Source: Nymphaea colorata (Eukaryota; Streptophyta; Magnoliopsida; Nymphaeales; Nymphaeaceae). From it: DNA of 64,000 nucleotides. Made by a program: the position numbers and the translations under genes. Position 1 is the first letter of the stretch; every line of letters begins with the position of its first letter. The DNA is taken from positions 20,272,370 through 20,336,369 of the forward strand of contig NC_045140.1 of assembly GCF_008831285.2 (NCBI RefSeq). Direction: 5' to 3'. Positions 12,132 to 25,861 of the stretch are shown here, in pieces. Below the pieces are notes generated by a model. That model ran no database searches. It saw only the letters and a list, made by a program, of their open reading frames with translations, and had not been told where the DNA came from.

Positions 12132-13053
12132 CCCACATCTTTAATTGATTGGTTTTCATGATAATGCATCTAATTCTGTAGAGCTCATTATTATTTGATT
12201 AACAGAGGAATACTAGTTTTTCATGGGTTTTCAGTAAGGGGACTCTGATGCTTTGGAAGAGAAATTTGCTGTAAGTGATTCCATGATTTTCTTTAACTTG
12301 GGTTTACTTAAGTGTTACTCAAGAAAAGATTGCCATCATGGGGTTTAAAAGATGTGGTCTGTTTTGGGTTGCATTTAAGAATGTTGTTGGCATCTAAAGA
12401 AATGGGATAAACTGGTCCTATCATCATTTATCTAGATAATTAATAGGTTCATTTCAGGACCAGATACGGACATTGAAAGGCGATTGTTGGGTAGTGCACT
12501 AGAACTACCCTAGGGGTCAGCTGGGGTATTAAAGATTTAGAGTCTGAAAGAGACCGACTTAACTTGCTTTGTTCTATAAAGCTTTTCTGTTTTCCTTTCT
12601 TCTACTTTATGACCGAAAAAAGTAGCTTTTGCTTCCAATTTTGTTCTTCAAGGGCCATGTTTGGGATCATGTTATTACGAGTCCAAGTTCAAGATCTTGT
12701 GTGCTTCGGTTATCATAGACTTGTTGGAGTTCAACATCTTGTGTGCTTCTGTTATGATAGATTGGCACATCTTAAAGGCTTATCCTGCCTGAATCGCAGG
12801 TTCTCTCTGCAACTGCGTATTGCCAACCGGCCTTAATACGACGACGGTGAGACAGGGACCGGAGTTCAAGTTATACGAAGGAGAAAGGAGGAAACTGCGC
12901 AGTAATTCGGCGAGGTACCCATCCACTGCTGCTGCTGCGGCTGCTGCTAGTGCTGGTCCCCCTGCTGGGGGAAGAAGGCACATGACCTGCTCTTCTCTGA
13001 TGATGCCAAGTATGGAGAGGAGTAGAACCATTAATGGCGTCCGCGGCTTCTGA
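11330..13053 (+). CDS. PPPDE/DeSI-type thiol isopeptidase
   Basis: Exons 11330-11462, 11561-11848 and 12800-13053 join in phase to 224 residues beginning MLCRGHAAKA. An in-frame GTG 18 bases upstream is not the start. The PPPDE fold covers about residues 16-140: NVYDLTP at the N-terminus, the catalytic histidine H40 in YHSGVQ, and the catalytic cysteine C114 in KNCNHFCND. The family are papain-like cysteine proteases that remove SUMO or ubiquitin (human DESI1/2 are the named members). The plant substrate is not predictable. The C-terminal exon is poorly conserved: it has a poly-alanine stretch coded mostly by GCT repeats, then a basic tail ending VRGF. The second intron (951 bp) contains an (AG)n repeat. 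Residue order and catalytic pair make the family call firm. Confidence 0.93.
12092..12128. repeat. (AG)n microsatellite in PPPDE intron 2
   Basis: About 18 AG units inside the second intron of the PPPDE gene. Confidence 0.95.
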
Positions 13054-13944
13054 TACTGTTAGAAGTGGTAAAGGGGAATAGTTACAGCTTTCCTTTTCCA
13101 TCCGTAGCCCAAGATCAAATTAATTTATGTAGGCTACCCCACCATTGAAGATGTTGCTGGTGGGATGTTTATCAAGATGGATGATGGTAATGACCAGTAC
13201 TTTTTCTACAAGTGCTCATCTCTGTTGGTGCTGGATTTTTCAGATTATTTTATTCAAAATTCAGTATTCCCAACAATTTAGTAAAGCAAGAAGCAGATGA
13301 TGACTTCTTTCTTTAGAATTTTTGCTGTATGGTTTGGCGAAAATCACGAGAAATTTCTTTTTTCTACGGAGCAGGATTAAATCCAGGAAAATGGAGCCAT
13401 TAAACTAACAGTTAACAGGAAAAAGAAAGAAAGAAAGAAACGCTCAAGAAAGTTAACTTTCTTAGGATCGAGGAATAATTGAAGGATGTCAACAAATTAA
13501 GAAGGGAAAGTTTGAACTTTAAAGTGCACGAAAAGGTTGATTCCACCTGTGCTTTTCAAAATAAATGCCTCCTTTTTTAGTCCTTTTCTCTGCTTATTAG
13601 TTTACATGATGCTGATATAAAGTAATAAGCGGAAATATTGAATTCTTAAATCCAAAGGCGATTCAAAACGTGGGATGTTTGAGTAATGTCGGACAATCAT
13701 GTGCATTATTGGGCCCATGGTGTCATACCAACGATTACGAAAATAAAAGTGAAAAATGTCAAATTCAGTACCTACCCGGAGTAGTTGATTTTTTTTTTTT
13801 TGTAATAAAAGTTTTTTGAATATCCTTTTTGCGATAAATTCGTTTCTTGAAAACATTTTTTAATTAAAAAATAGCTATAAACTTAATTTATGAAAAAATA
13901 ATTTTTTTTCAAATATTTATTTACACATGCCACCTTTTGTGAGC

Positions 13945-14035
13945 AGCTCACAAGAGTACCCCGTTAAGACAACAACCATGAAATTCGAACCTCTAACCCC
14001 TTACTGCAAGTCGCCTTACTACCAGGTTTGAAAAA
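13945..14035 (-). repeat. Possible degenerate tRNA-like (SINE-like) module
   Basis: On the minus strand, CTGGTAGTAAGGCGACTTG is followed by GGTTAGAGGTTCGAATTTC. The latter resembles a pol III B box (GGTTCGANTCC) with mismatches. The A-box-like part is weak. No target duplication or tail was defined. Confidence 0.25.
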
Positions 14036-15765
14036 TTAAGCATATTTAACCCGATGAAAATCTATTTAACGCAACTAACTAAGTAAGAACTGCAATCTAA
14101 GGGGGCGAAAAAAATAAAGAAATCCGAAATGCTGTTCTCCTCGAATGGATCACAACTAGAAAACTTACTTAGAACGGGGTACAATTTTTCAAAAGAAAAA
14201 ACGCATTGAAGCTAATTTCGATGACGGTATACTGGGAGTGGGGCTCAAGGAATGGATGGAGAGAAAACCAAAAGACTTGAGAGTCAAGGTGCCGTTCGAC
14301 GAACAAAAACCATTACTCTCTTACCTCTCAATCTCAGCCAAAGTCGACTTTCCTCCCTTTAATTTCACAATCTTTTTCTTCTCTTAATTTCTCATAAATC
14401 TTTGTTGGAGTTGCAAACAAGGACGGCTAAATATGTTAAACACTGTATTGGAATCAGGCTGGTTAAAATGGAAAATGACAAAAAACTCTCGAATTAAGTC
14501 CAGTCCATTTGCGATTAAAATTCTTCTTCTATATAAAATACTTGTTCTATATATATATATTTTTTATATATAGTGTGGAATCAAATTTGGACTCGGTTAA
14601 ATTTATCAATTATGACCCGATACCTTCCGGTTTGGGTTTAAGAATATTTAATAGTTCTCATTGAACCACACATTTTCTTGGAGGAATAAGTGAATGTCCT
14701 TGCTTTACTTGTAGAATAAACAATAGCCCATGAAAAGAATACAGGACTGATGATTCTTTTCATAAACCTAACGGAAACTAAAACATTCGTTTGTCCTACT
14801 TGAAGAATAGCTGGAAAGTTAGCCACAGATCTTCATGAATTACTATAAATATCCTATTATGCGAGAATATTGGCGTGGGCCCCACATGGTCTCGCTATTT
14901 CGACATTTGGATTGTTCAACCTAAACTCTTTGTTCATGAATTCATTCAAAACCATAGTTGGCAAACCCATGACTCGGACTCAGATCGGTTCAAGACTGAG
15001 TCGTCGTGTTAGATAGATAGTTGGCTCATGACTCGGCTGAGTTCGGTCATAAAATTTTATAGCGCATTTTTTATATAAATAGATGAAGAAGGCAAGTTAT
15101 TCAATATTCAACGTAATAATCAGACCTGGGTTTTTTTTTTTTAATTAAATCCAAACAAAAGTATTTGAAATCGAATGTCATATCAAATCCACTTACATCC
15201 CCAAGACTCTTAGATCCACCAACCTCTTTTTGAAAAGGGAAAGAACAAATGGCAGTATTTAATTTCTTTGACAAAAAGAGAAAAAAAAAAAAAAAAGTCT
15301 TGTGTTTATGCAAGCGCAGTTTCACCTACTACTCTCCATCGTCAATATATTCTCCTTCCAATTCCCATGGCGGTGGTTGTAATGGAGCCCTCCACTTAAA
15401 CTATAGTTGCAGCCCTTCCTTACCTTTAGGTCTTTTTCGTATCCATCCCCAACCTATGGGCAATCTACATATACCCTGCTTTCTTTACTCTTTTTGCTCA
15501 ATTTGCTACATGTTTAAGTTAAATTGGTCCTTGAAGTTAAATTTGTTCATGGAAAGTACTGCTATTCTTTTTAATTGATAAAATGTCATAGATGATGTTC
15601 TTAAAAAGTGAAAGCGAAGACTTCAACTTCAATAGAGACGACCCATTTGGCTGACCATTGTAACTGGGGTAAGCCGGGTTAAAGCACCAATAAATTTCTC
15701 AATCCTACCCATAAGTATGGATTTTGTTAAACGCACAACTCAAGAATGTGATTAATTATCTTTAA

Positions 15766-15850
15766 AGGGGTTGGTGGCACAATGGATAGAGCGGGGCTGG
15801 TAGGCAGCCGGTGTCTGTTTCGAATTCCCGCAACATCAATCTCATATGCT
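15766..15850 (+). repeat. SINE-like module with pol III A and B boxes
   Basis: TGGCACAATGG (15775 onward) fits the A-box consensus TRGYNNARNNG exactly. About 35 bases later GTTTCGAATTCCCG resembles the B box with one inserted base. The spacing fits a tRNA-derived promoter, but the flanks do not pair as an acceptor stem, so it is not a functional tRNA gene. A SINE head or tRNA pseudogene is the likely source; the 3' end is not defined. Confidence 0.5.
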
Positions 15851-18800
15851 ATTAAAAGAGAAGAGCATCGATATGTAAGTTAAAGCATAATGGAGACTGA
15901 TGCACTGAAAGCATCTGTGGCTTGGGGCAAAAGATAGAGGCGAATTAAAGTTTACCTATCGAAAGTGCAATATGTGCATTTTTCAACATGAGATTTCAGT
16001 TCCCTGCTAAAAACCAAGAACCTAAAGTCTTTGGATATTGGTAATCAATCACACCCTAAATTGAGAAGAATATTTCATGGACTATTCAACACACTATCAG
16101 ATAACTTCACGGCTTTTGTTCGTAAATTTTGTGGGACTGAAAACGCAGCCGCCCTAGGAAGTTTTTCGTGCCATGCAATCAAACACGTCCCAAGGGTCTT
16201 AAAAATCCAACCCCTTGTTTGTTGATCCGGGATTCTAAATTACTGGCCAATATATACAATGCAAGTGATTATTCGATGAGGAAGTAAAAATTAGCATTGT
16301 AAGATTGAAATTCGTGTAAAGGCCGCGTGAAAAAAAAAAAAAAAAAAAAAAATCATTCTTTGGATAGAGTTTGGGAACCGCATCGGCGGAGCTGCTGAAT
16401 CGGAGAATCGTCCTCTCCGCCAATTCAAATGAATCGGTTGCAAATCAGCCGAAAAACATTTCTAATATGATTTGAAAAAAAAAATTAAGGGAAAAAATGC
16501 ATAAAATTAAATATCTTTAAATATTTGTAGAAAATAGTTAAAAGTTGACACTTGACACTGTTGAATTGGCCGCCAAATTGAGAAGGGAGTTTGTAAGTTT
16601 GCTGGAAAAGTTAAGTTCCTCCATATTATATTTTGAAAAAAAAAATTGATGCGATATTTGAAATTACTTTTTCAAATTTTCTTTTAATTTATGTTGATTT
16701 GACAAATTTTCTCTCAATTTCAATAAATTTTTATGAAGTTTTATACAAAATTTTCAATATTTTATTTTTTTACTTATTACGGGCACACTGGTACTTTTAT
16801 TAAAAACATTTACTTATTTTGAACGACCATCGTTTTTCTCAAAATATTCACTTTCCTTGATCTTTCTTTGCTACGACAACATTTTTCTTCAGTTTTACGA
16901 TGCTTGGAACAAGTGTTAGAAACTTTTTTTTTCTAACTTTTCTAAAGCTTGGACAGTACTGATGAACACTCACGAAGTTTTGAACTCATATATGTTTACA
17001 AACTTGTGTGAAATTTTGAAAGTATTCCACAACATGCTTTTGTACTTTTATCATTTGCACAAGTTTGTTTGCAATTTTTTTTTTGGCAAACCTTTTCTTT
17101 TTAATAAGCATTCCACAAAATATCGTGAAATATTACAGAATTTTACAATTTTTATGCATTGTTTTATTAAGTTTCACAATTATTCGCGACATTGTTAAGG
17201 TTCTTTATTAAATTATTTTACAGATTCTAACTACTTTGGCAATTTTCAATGAACTCTGCTAACTTTTTATACATTTTTTACACTCTTTCACCAAATTTCT
17301 TAAATTTTTTGAGGTTTTCAGTTTATGAAGAACATTTTAATTTCTATAAGCGATTCTTGTAGATGCAAATTGTAATTGAACATTTATGCAACCTTCTCAA
17401 ATTTTCACATATTTTTACTCTCATGATAGTTGATATAGTTGCACAACTTGGTTTGAATTATCACGAGATTCCATAATTTTATTTTAATTTTTATGTAGTT
17501 GAGACTACTTGAGTTAGCAGTTGCATGTTGTGGGTAGCATAAATAGCATTGACGTTTATTTCATTATGCATATCGGATCCATGTTCATCAACAGAATTTT
17601 TTCCGCTTTCAATTTTTCTTATTTGATTGGGTCTGGTAGGGCAAAACAGATTTAAATTATATGACTCTCAGACTTTATGCGATTCACGTATTCAAACCCA
17701 ACAAGTCCAAAATCCAATAAATCAGTGATCCAATTATACATAAATAGTCTTTGTCATTTACCATTTCTCAGATTCATCTTTTTACTATTGGATGGCAATC
17801 GAAGCCTAGAGAGAACCGGGTTATTTCAAGAACCATTAAAACAAAATATTGAATTTGCAGAAAATGGGATTCATGGAGGTGCCATGCCACCTTTCTCTTG
17901 TCACAAGAACAGATCTCCAACTGGTAAAAGCATCAACTTGTTATCAATCTTGTTGTTATTAATAACATACTGAAAAAATATGCATTAGTATATGAAGAAG
18001 GAAAGAATATGCAATCTTTTTTAGTAAAGATCGTTGGACAACTCGCTAAGTCTTGAAAATAGTATTCTGTAGAACTTCAATGGCTACTGTGTCGAGGTGC
18101 GACGGAGATTGGCAACTTCCTTCCTGTTTCTGTTTTGTAATTATTTTACTGAGGATTCCTGAGCCTTGCATCCATGGTGGACCAGACTGTTTCTTTTGCT
18201 TCAAAAAAGTACATTCTTGTTCAACATGGACAGCTTTATTTTATGCTAAAAAAGTGAACATACCCAGCATCTTGTTATACTTGCAAAACAAGCTATTCTG
18301 CCATGCTGATGGGTTGCCCACATGCAAAGCTTCCATCTGAAGTGTACTCCTGTGTTTTCTTCCATAATTTCAAAAACTTCACTGTTCGTGTACAACAGCA
18401 GGTATTCCTCAGAGACTGTAGTCTTAGTTTTCGTACTTCTTTAACTTTTAAAGCAACTACCTGACAATATTTGTGAGGAAATCTTTGAAAAAGAAAGAGA
18501 AATATCTACTCCCTTTATTTTATATAATATTGAGAAGGCAAAGGAAATCAATAAAGTGGTAGCAAGATGCTTCTCAATTTTTGAAATCAAGAACTGCGCA
18601 AAGAAGAAAATTGAAGTAATGATGCACCAACTTTGCCGTGATCTATTGTAATCTTGGATGCTTCTTCTGCACTGTACAAAGCTTTTCCTGACTAGTTTTT
18701 ACGAACTGCAAAGAATTGACTGCTTTCTTTGAGTTATGTTTTCCTGGAACAATCGAATGAAGATACAGGGAAGTAGAAAATTGACATTCTATTGCCTGGA

Positions 18801-19983
18801 GAGAAGAAAACTGAATCGGATTCAACGGTAAACTCTCTGTCCAACGGTGGCAGCAGTCGGCCATGTGAAGCCACATGCAACTCCAACTTTTCTAAGAGAG
18901 ATTGTGCTTCAGCAACGTAAGCGTCCCTTATGATCAAGGCTCATAGCCTGATCCAACCATACCAAAATTATTACCTGTCCAATCATAATTCTCATCAATC
19001 TGCTACTGACAAAGTTTGACAGTAGTGTTCAGACCCTCTATCGTTAAGGAAAAAGGTTTGCCTTTAGAATAAATGCACTTGATCTTCAAACCACTGAACA
19101 GAAAAATAAATTGTAAGCATAGCAGAATTACATCAACTGGCCAGAGTACCCTTAAAAAAGTGTAGTCCTTTATTTCACTGTCAAGTCAAAGCAATGGAAC
19201 CAAAAGCAACGGGGAAGACTATCTTAGAGAGCCAGACGAGGGATGTTTAGGGGGTTTATATGAAAGGTCAGTTGTCCTTCAAATAATTAAACATAATCTC
19301 TTCAAGAATTTTGCTTCTATATGCTTTTATAAGTGAGCCTGCGCACAGGCAGATCAGGACTTCGATACTCTGCTGCAGGGCCAAAAGAAGAGACAAGCCG
19401 AAGAGGACATAGTGGGCGTTTATTCACTAGCTGTTTGATTACAGCGCTGTCCATGAAAAACTATGTCTTACCTCCATTAGAGTACAAAGCCACCAATGTC
19501 ACTCCATATTCTTACGTTGCAAAAGTTAAAATTCAGATACTGTAAGATGAGGAGCTTTACAAAGCTATATGTCGGATCCTTGAAGGAGGAACAGGAACAG
19601 AAATTATGCAAAACAAGTGTTCATGTAAGAATGGTCTCTTCCTTAAATCAGTTTTAGCGTGTTTTGTTTCTCTTCCAATCGATCTTTTGTAAACAAGCAG
19701 GCGCGAACATTGTTGCGGTTAAATACAGGTCCTGGCGGAGCCTAACCAAGGGCTGCTAAGTTTGCTTAGAGTTCAGGAGACTCAGGCCGCACCGGCGCTT
19801 AAAGGTGAAAATAATAAGTTGTATCATGAGTCTCTCTGTACTGTATTTGCGTAGAAGAAGAACCCAAGAATCTTGTTATCTAATATATTTATGTGTATGG
19901 TGTCATTCTCCATTGAAGAGCGCACAAGCATGAAATGATGAGAATAGATGTAGCAGCCTAACTTTAACCACTTCTCCTTTTAC

Positions 19984-19989
19984 TTTATT
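19984..19989 (-). terminator. Candidate polyadenylation signal for the SHINE-type gene
   Basis: AATAAA on the minus strand about 200 nt after the stop codon. Plant signals are loose, so this is only a candidate. Confidence 0.3.
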
Positions 19990-20185
19990 CTGTACATAAG
20001 CACAAGCGTTTCATGAACTAGGTAAAAATCCTAATTATACTACTAAATGATTATAAAGGAAAAAGGGGGGGAAATAATCCTATTGCCTAGTACTGCATTT
20101 GGGTCACTAGAAAGAATGAAGTTAGCAGAGAAAAACCAGAATGTTGACCCAAAACACTTCTCATTCTCTTCTACTATTCATCTAA

Positions 20186-21185
20186 TCAATGATGTAAAGA
20201 GGAAGCGGGAGCAGTGGCAGCAGGGGAAGCATTGATCTCCACCGAGCTGTAATCGATCAGCTCATCGATCATCTGCTGTATGTAATCATCATCCAGAGAG
20301 GTGCTCTGCTGATCATTCTCTAACTGGACTTTCATAACCCAGCTGGATTCTCGCTGCCGGCCTGACGGCTTGTCCTGCCAAACACCAATGTCACCGGGCT
20401 TCCGGTTATCCAGGCGCAGGCAAGTAATAGATTGCTGCCCGATGCTGCTCGCACCACGACTCTTGATGCTGCTGTTGCCATTGCTGCTTTCTGTGTCTTT
20501 GAGCGCCGGCCTGGTTAGCTGCAGCGAGGCCAATTGGCATCTCTGCAGCTTAGCGGTCAAAGTAGGAGACAAGAACTTCGAGGAAGATGATGGAGAAGCT
20601 GTCGGATTATAAGGAAAGTTGGTTCTTGCTCTCGGTCCGCACATCATCCGGGCTGCTTCGTCATAGGCTCTAGCTGCATCCTCCGCTGTCTCAAATGTTC
20701 CGAGCCAGATTCTTGTTTTCCTGAGACAATCAAAGATACTCTGTAACTTAAAAAAAGATCCACAGCACGGCCCATCATACAAAAGGGATTTCTTCTTAAT
20801 TTTAGTTCAGAGACTACCATTGACATGTTTCTGAATTTTTTCACCTACCCACTTATCAAAAAAGCATTGGTTCACAATATATGTCCTAATTTATCCTACT
20901 TTTCACGATTTGGGAGTTCACCAAGATGTCCCCTTCGGGGGCAAGTTCTGCTAAAAGTCGATGATTTGGGGTCTGAGTTCAGGTTCTATTAACTCCACTG
21001 TCAGTTCATCATTGCGAATGTATGTGTTTGCAACAACAGATCATGAAAAATCCCCAGAGAGGTTGTATTTCTCTTATTAGACAAAAAGAACTAAAAGGAA
21101 CTTACAGTAGCGGATGGCGAATTTCAGAAACCCAGGAGCCCCAATGTCTCTGCCTTACTCCTCTGAACCTCTGCGGCCTTGCCAT
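20186..21185 (-). CDS. SHINE/WIN1-type AP2/ERF transcription factor
   Basis: Two exons, complement 21106-21185 and 20186-20720, join in phase (CT then G) into 204 residues beginning [20 protein letters not shown]. The single AP2/ERF domain (about 6-64) is interrupted after HPLL by the intron, the position used by SHINE-clade genes. The rest of the domain reads [21 protein letters not shown] serine-rich middle and an acidic C-terminus with [15 protein letters not shown] correspond to the conserved middle and C-terminal SHN motifs. In Arabidopsis and rice this clade activates cuticular wax and cutin genes in epidermal cells; the same role here is inferred from the clade. A minus-strand AATAAA lies about 200 nt downstream (19984-19989). 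The 385-bp intron is ordinary. Confidence 0.93.
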
Positions 21186-23846
21186 GCTGCAGAGCTCACA
21201 CTCTTTAGAAGCTTATTGGTTCAGAAACACTAGGGGAGCGTTGGAATCAAATTTATGGACGCAAGCTTGTGCGGCAGTTTGCATGGGCCTTTAATCAACT
21301 GTCGTGTTCTAGAGCTGGCAACCAATTCTGAATCTAGTCCATGCCCCACAAAATTATTACAAGATCAACTTGTTAAGAAATGACCATGATACCACTTAAT
21401 TTTCTGACTTTTCCATGGCAATCCGACCTACACATGAGCAGATTGTGTGTGCACTTGGTCATGATCTGATTAAACTAACCACTGGCCCCAGACTTGGTTA
21501 AATTACAACTTCTAATTGCCATCAAGAAAGTTAGGACTACTAGCACCCCGCTGAAGGCTAAGCAACTAGTGTAAAATGTCACAACCAAGATTCAAAGAAA
21601 GTGGATTCGGTAAAAGAATGCAGAGCAGGAGTGAGAACTAATTTGACAGAAAACCATCACTCTTTCATCTTTGTTTTTTGTGTATTTTGCTTCTAGATAT
21701 CTTGTTTATAGTGGATCCAGTTGTAATTGATCCTTTGGTGATGCATGTCCCAGGTATTTTTTTAAACACAGTGAGAAATGTAAACTAGTTGCTGTCTTGT
21801 TTCTCTTTTCCTGTGATTTGCTTTGTTGAATTTCCACCATACTTTAGTTTTGGTTGTGCATGATTCAAACAACTCTTTCATTTTTCTCCTTCTGCTTGAT
21901 CATAAGCCGTATAATAAGACATGAAGTAGTCTTCCTGAACTCCCACCTTGGTGCGTCCTCCGATGCTGACTCAACTCAGCATGTTTCGAGATGAGGACGA
22001 TGATACAGTTGCTCTGCCAATGCCAGTCAGGTGAATCTTTAGATCTTGGGTACCAAATAGCTAGGAATATTAAACATATGAAGATGAAAAGATTAAGAGT
22101 TTATTTAGTCATTCAATGTGCCAATCTCTAGAATTCGGCTTCTCTTTGGACCAATTCGCTGCCAAGCTAGCTTGACTATATCATAGTCATTCTTATCTTT
22201 TTCTGTTTAAGTCATTTTATGCTTTTTGCCTTTAGTACACAAGCACAGGTAGAAGAGCCACAATTAATAATGGATTAAACAGCTAACTAATGCTCACTAC
22301 CAACTACTCTTACTTGGTTTATTTGTCACTTCATAGTTCATTGTTCACCAATTTGGAGGTGACTGTCCCCAGTGTCTCTGTTCATCCATGTGAAGATACG
22401 ACATCCATTGCCTACCAGAAACAAAAAAATTACAAAAGAAAATGCCTCGTGATTCTGCTGCTGTTTTTTACCACATTATTATTGCACCCATCAACCTAAA
22501 ACTTACTTCTCATATCTACCCAATTCATTAGCACCCATTTCCAGTGCATGATGATCATAAACTCATATTATGATCCTTACACGTATCAAAACCTTATCAA
22601 TACATTTCGACGCGTGTGCTTGCATTTACTCTACCAACCCACCCTTCTGTCAATTAGTGGAAGCTTCAACTCTTTTTTTGGCACTTGAAGACCACCTGAA
22701 ATGCATGGTTGCCCTTCGATTTTGGGCTGTAATCAACCAAATTTATTGCATGTGCTCCAAAATTCCTCTTGGACTTTGTCTGGACGCATTCAAGTTTTAG
22801 ACTTGATCGAATCGTTTAGTTGGATCTCGCAAAGAAATTTGTATCCAGTTCCTAATCATATTCAGATCCAGTATGCAGATTCATAGTCAAATTTAAACCG
22901 ATTCTAGTATCAGACTGAGACCCAGTAAAAATCTGATTCGATTGCATATAAATGCCAGATGCCATGTTGATCAAACCTGAATTCATCGTTTAAAAATAGG
23001 ATCCAAATACAGCCTGAATCCGAATCTAGTTATATAATTTTGCAAGAAATTGGATTTGGGTCGGATTCAACAGCGGAAAACATTAAAATCCTATGACCAT
23101 ATCTAAATAAACCATCTGCAACCCAACCTTGATTTTGAAACTTGCTCGCCATGAATTAGATAAATCTCTACCCAACTAGAGTACCACAACAGATTATATT
23201 TGAATCACTTACATACATCGAAATTCGAATACATCAACAGGCAAATCCACGCTTCCAATCTACATAGCATGTGCACTTTAACACATCTGATATTATTCTA
23301 ATAATTCCAACGGCTTTCTTAGATCTATGTTGGAGCTTGAACTAGACTCGTTTTAGCTCACATATTATTAAGAAGCTACTTCAAACTCGATAACAAGCTA
23401 ACTCGGTTCCAGCTGATCCACAAGTCAAGTTGGCTCGACTAGTTGAGCACTACTACTTGTTGTACACATGTCTAAGCGAGCTCCGCTTGTTTTAATTCGC
23501 AAAGAGATTGGCCCATGCAAAAAGGGAATGAAGTTTTAAATGAGCTTAACAGAGAGAGTTCGAGTGGAGCCGGAGTGGATTCAGAACACCCTTACAATCA
23601 ATGGACTCTTTGGTTATAGGAAAACGGGATTACATGATTATACAGGAAAAGGAGCGTCAAAAAAGGAGAGTCAATCGGATGTGATATCTCGGCCACATCA
23701 TCAGATGAAAAGCACAAAAATTTTCGAAATCCAGGAATTCAAACTTCTCCATTGCTTGCTGACTATCATAATCTTAAAGATTAAGAGAGAGTCACAATCG
23801 TTTGTGAAATAAAACGTCATTCTCTGTTGCTCACTGGGTTACAGCT

Positions 23847-24209
23847 ATGGAAAATATAAAAGAAAATTTGGAGGAGGAAGAAGAAGGAAGAAGGGACCCA
23901 CCAAAAGCGCGTGGGGGAGAGGGAAGGAGCAACGTGGCCGATCGGGAGGCGTCGTTGTCGACTCCCTCTAACTGCGCCGTATTCTGCGCCCCTTCCATCC
24001 TTCCCCACGCCGGAAAACCGCGTCCTCGTGGGCCCTTCCCGTTGCCATTCACCACCTTCCTCCCTTCGTCTTCTTCCTCATCCTCTTCCCTCCCGGCAAC
24101 CGACCGGCAGCTTTCTTCACTCTCCGCCACACAGTCGATGATGGCGATTGTCACCTACAAATACCTTCTCCGGTCTCCCCTACCCACTTCCTTCTTTTCT
24201 GTTCTTTGA
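23847..24209. promoter_or_regulatory. Orphan GC-rich promoter-like island
   Basis: An abrupt GC-rich block contains an ACGTGG core (CAACGTGGCC near 23932), pyrimidine-rich tracts and CACCTACAAATACC, a weak TATA-like element near 24152, followed by CT-rich sequence. Overlapping frames of about 120 and 107 codons on opposite strands are low-complexity and have no homology I recognise. It looks like a promoter and 5' leader whose gene is absent or degraded; AT-rich sequence follows at once. Confidence 0.3.
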
Positions 24210-25861
24210 TCAAACGTTACTTCTCACCACTGCTTTCAATCGATAAGAGGCGTGGTTTTTATTTTCAAATTTATTTAAAAATATTGTAGAATTTTTTTAA
24301 TTCATAAATCAAAAAATAATTAATTGGCATACTCGGCGGTAAAGTTGATCAACTTTTCTAAAAACTGAGGTTTGAGTCTCAATGCGTTTTGATTGTAAAA
24401 AGTCTCAATGCATTTTTGCGAAAGCAATATTTTGTCTTGAGTTCAATAATGCATAAAATAAGATAACATGGGACTTAAATAGCAAACTATCCTCTTACTG
24501 AGTTGCTATGATTTCAATTCATCACCCTCTAATTCGGGAATTTTGGGGAAGGAAAAACCTGAACCCTGTTGAGACTGTTTTGAACATTTAAGTTGCCGCA
24601 ATGACTAAGAGAGTATAAATGGTTCAGGCTAGAGTCTGGTATCTTACCAAATCTTGAACACAATAAATCCAATGCATAAATGACCAAGATTACAGTTCAT
24701 AATCCCAACAATTCCCTAGTCCCATGAGTGGGAAGGAATCTCATGACTGCCCGAATGAAAAGCCCAAAAGCCTACCCCTTAAGGGTGAGCAATGAGTCGG
24801 GTACTCGATCCGTGATGGACCTGGGATCGGTAGTTGGTTACTTGGCCCGTGATGGACCTGGCTTTGACTGGTTATTCAACTTTTTTTCATGAAGTCCAAA
24901 ATTGTGTTGAAATTTGAAAAGTCTTGCAGAACACCCTTCAATTTGAATGTCACGCATGCCACCATGCAAAGGATAACAACCATAAGAATCCAACTTGGCG
25001 CACCACTCAAGGCTACCAATTATGCTACACCACTTAGGGCCAATAATTTCCCTAAACCCAAAGATCCCTTTATGATTTCAATACACCTTGACTGGTTCTC
25101 CAGTTTGTTGACGATAATCCTCTTTGTTTGTCATAGTTAACGTCACTTTCAGGGTTCAAAAATCACCAAGATTTTTTTCTTGATATGCTTGCACCTGACA
25201 ATTATCTTTTAAACGCCATAAGATTTCTCCGGTCAAGAGTGAGATTTGTGACGCTGACATATATTTCAATCGGCCCACTGTGTGAGTAGCGCACATCACC
25301 ATCGACAACATGATCATAGACACGCTCAAAATCTTCATCACATGGCATGTTTTGTGGTTTTATTAGAATTCTATGTTAACTTCTCACCAGCTAATTAGCA
25401 GTCTGGGTTCCACAAAACCTGGCCGATGGATTTCAGGCTGGTTGGGCATCTAGCCTACACAAAGCAGCAATGGGATTTTTTTTTTCAATATTTTACTTAA
25501 GAGAAACTACTCTAGGTTTAGAGACTTTGTCGCTCATCCAAAGCATAAAACCCTCAAGGCCAGTCCCTACCCTCTAATCCGGGCATGTCTGTGTTTTTTG
25601 AAAAGAAAAAGCACCATTGAGATTTGAACCAGCGACTATGTTAATACCCAGTATTCCAGTGAATACATTCGTCTAAAAGAAGTACATAACTCAATGAACT
25701 GGGATAGTGCCAGTGCCAACTAATTGTACTTCACAATAGCTAGATGAGTCCACGGCTTGACCCACTACAGGACTCAAAAAAGATTTTCATAATTCATGCT
25801 TCGAGCTAAGTTAATCATATATGTGATGTTCTTTTGCCAACTGATTTTGTTATGGAACAAT

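Larger units (their letters stand above)
13054..20185. other. 7.1-kb intergenic region, AT-rich
   Basis: No gene is supported. The stretch is very AT-rich with poly(A)/poly(T) runs at 13789-13801, 15130-15142, 15282-15297 and 16329-16351. Short frames such as 18053-18340 (plus) and 18643-18937 (minus) carry no recognisable domain or convincing splice context. Two tRNA-like modules are listed separately. Confidence 0.5.

Noticed and set aside
15766-15850. Functional tRNA gene
   Set aside because: The A and B boxes are present but the ends do not form an acceptor stem, the anticodon arm is not credible and the B box has an extra base.
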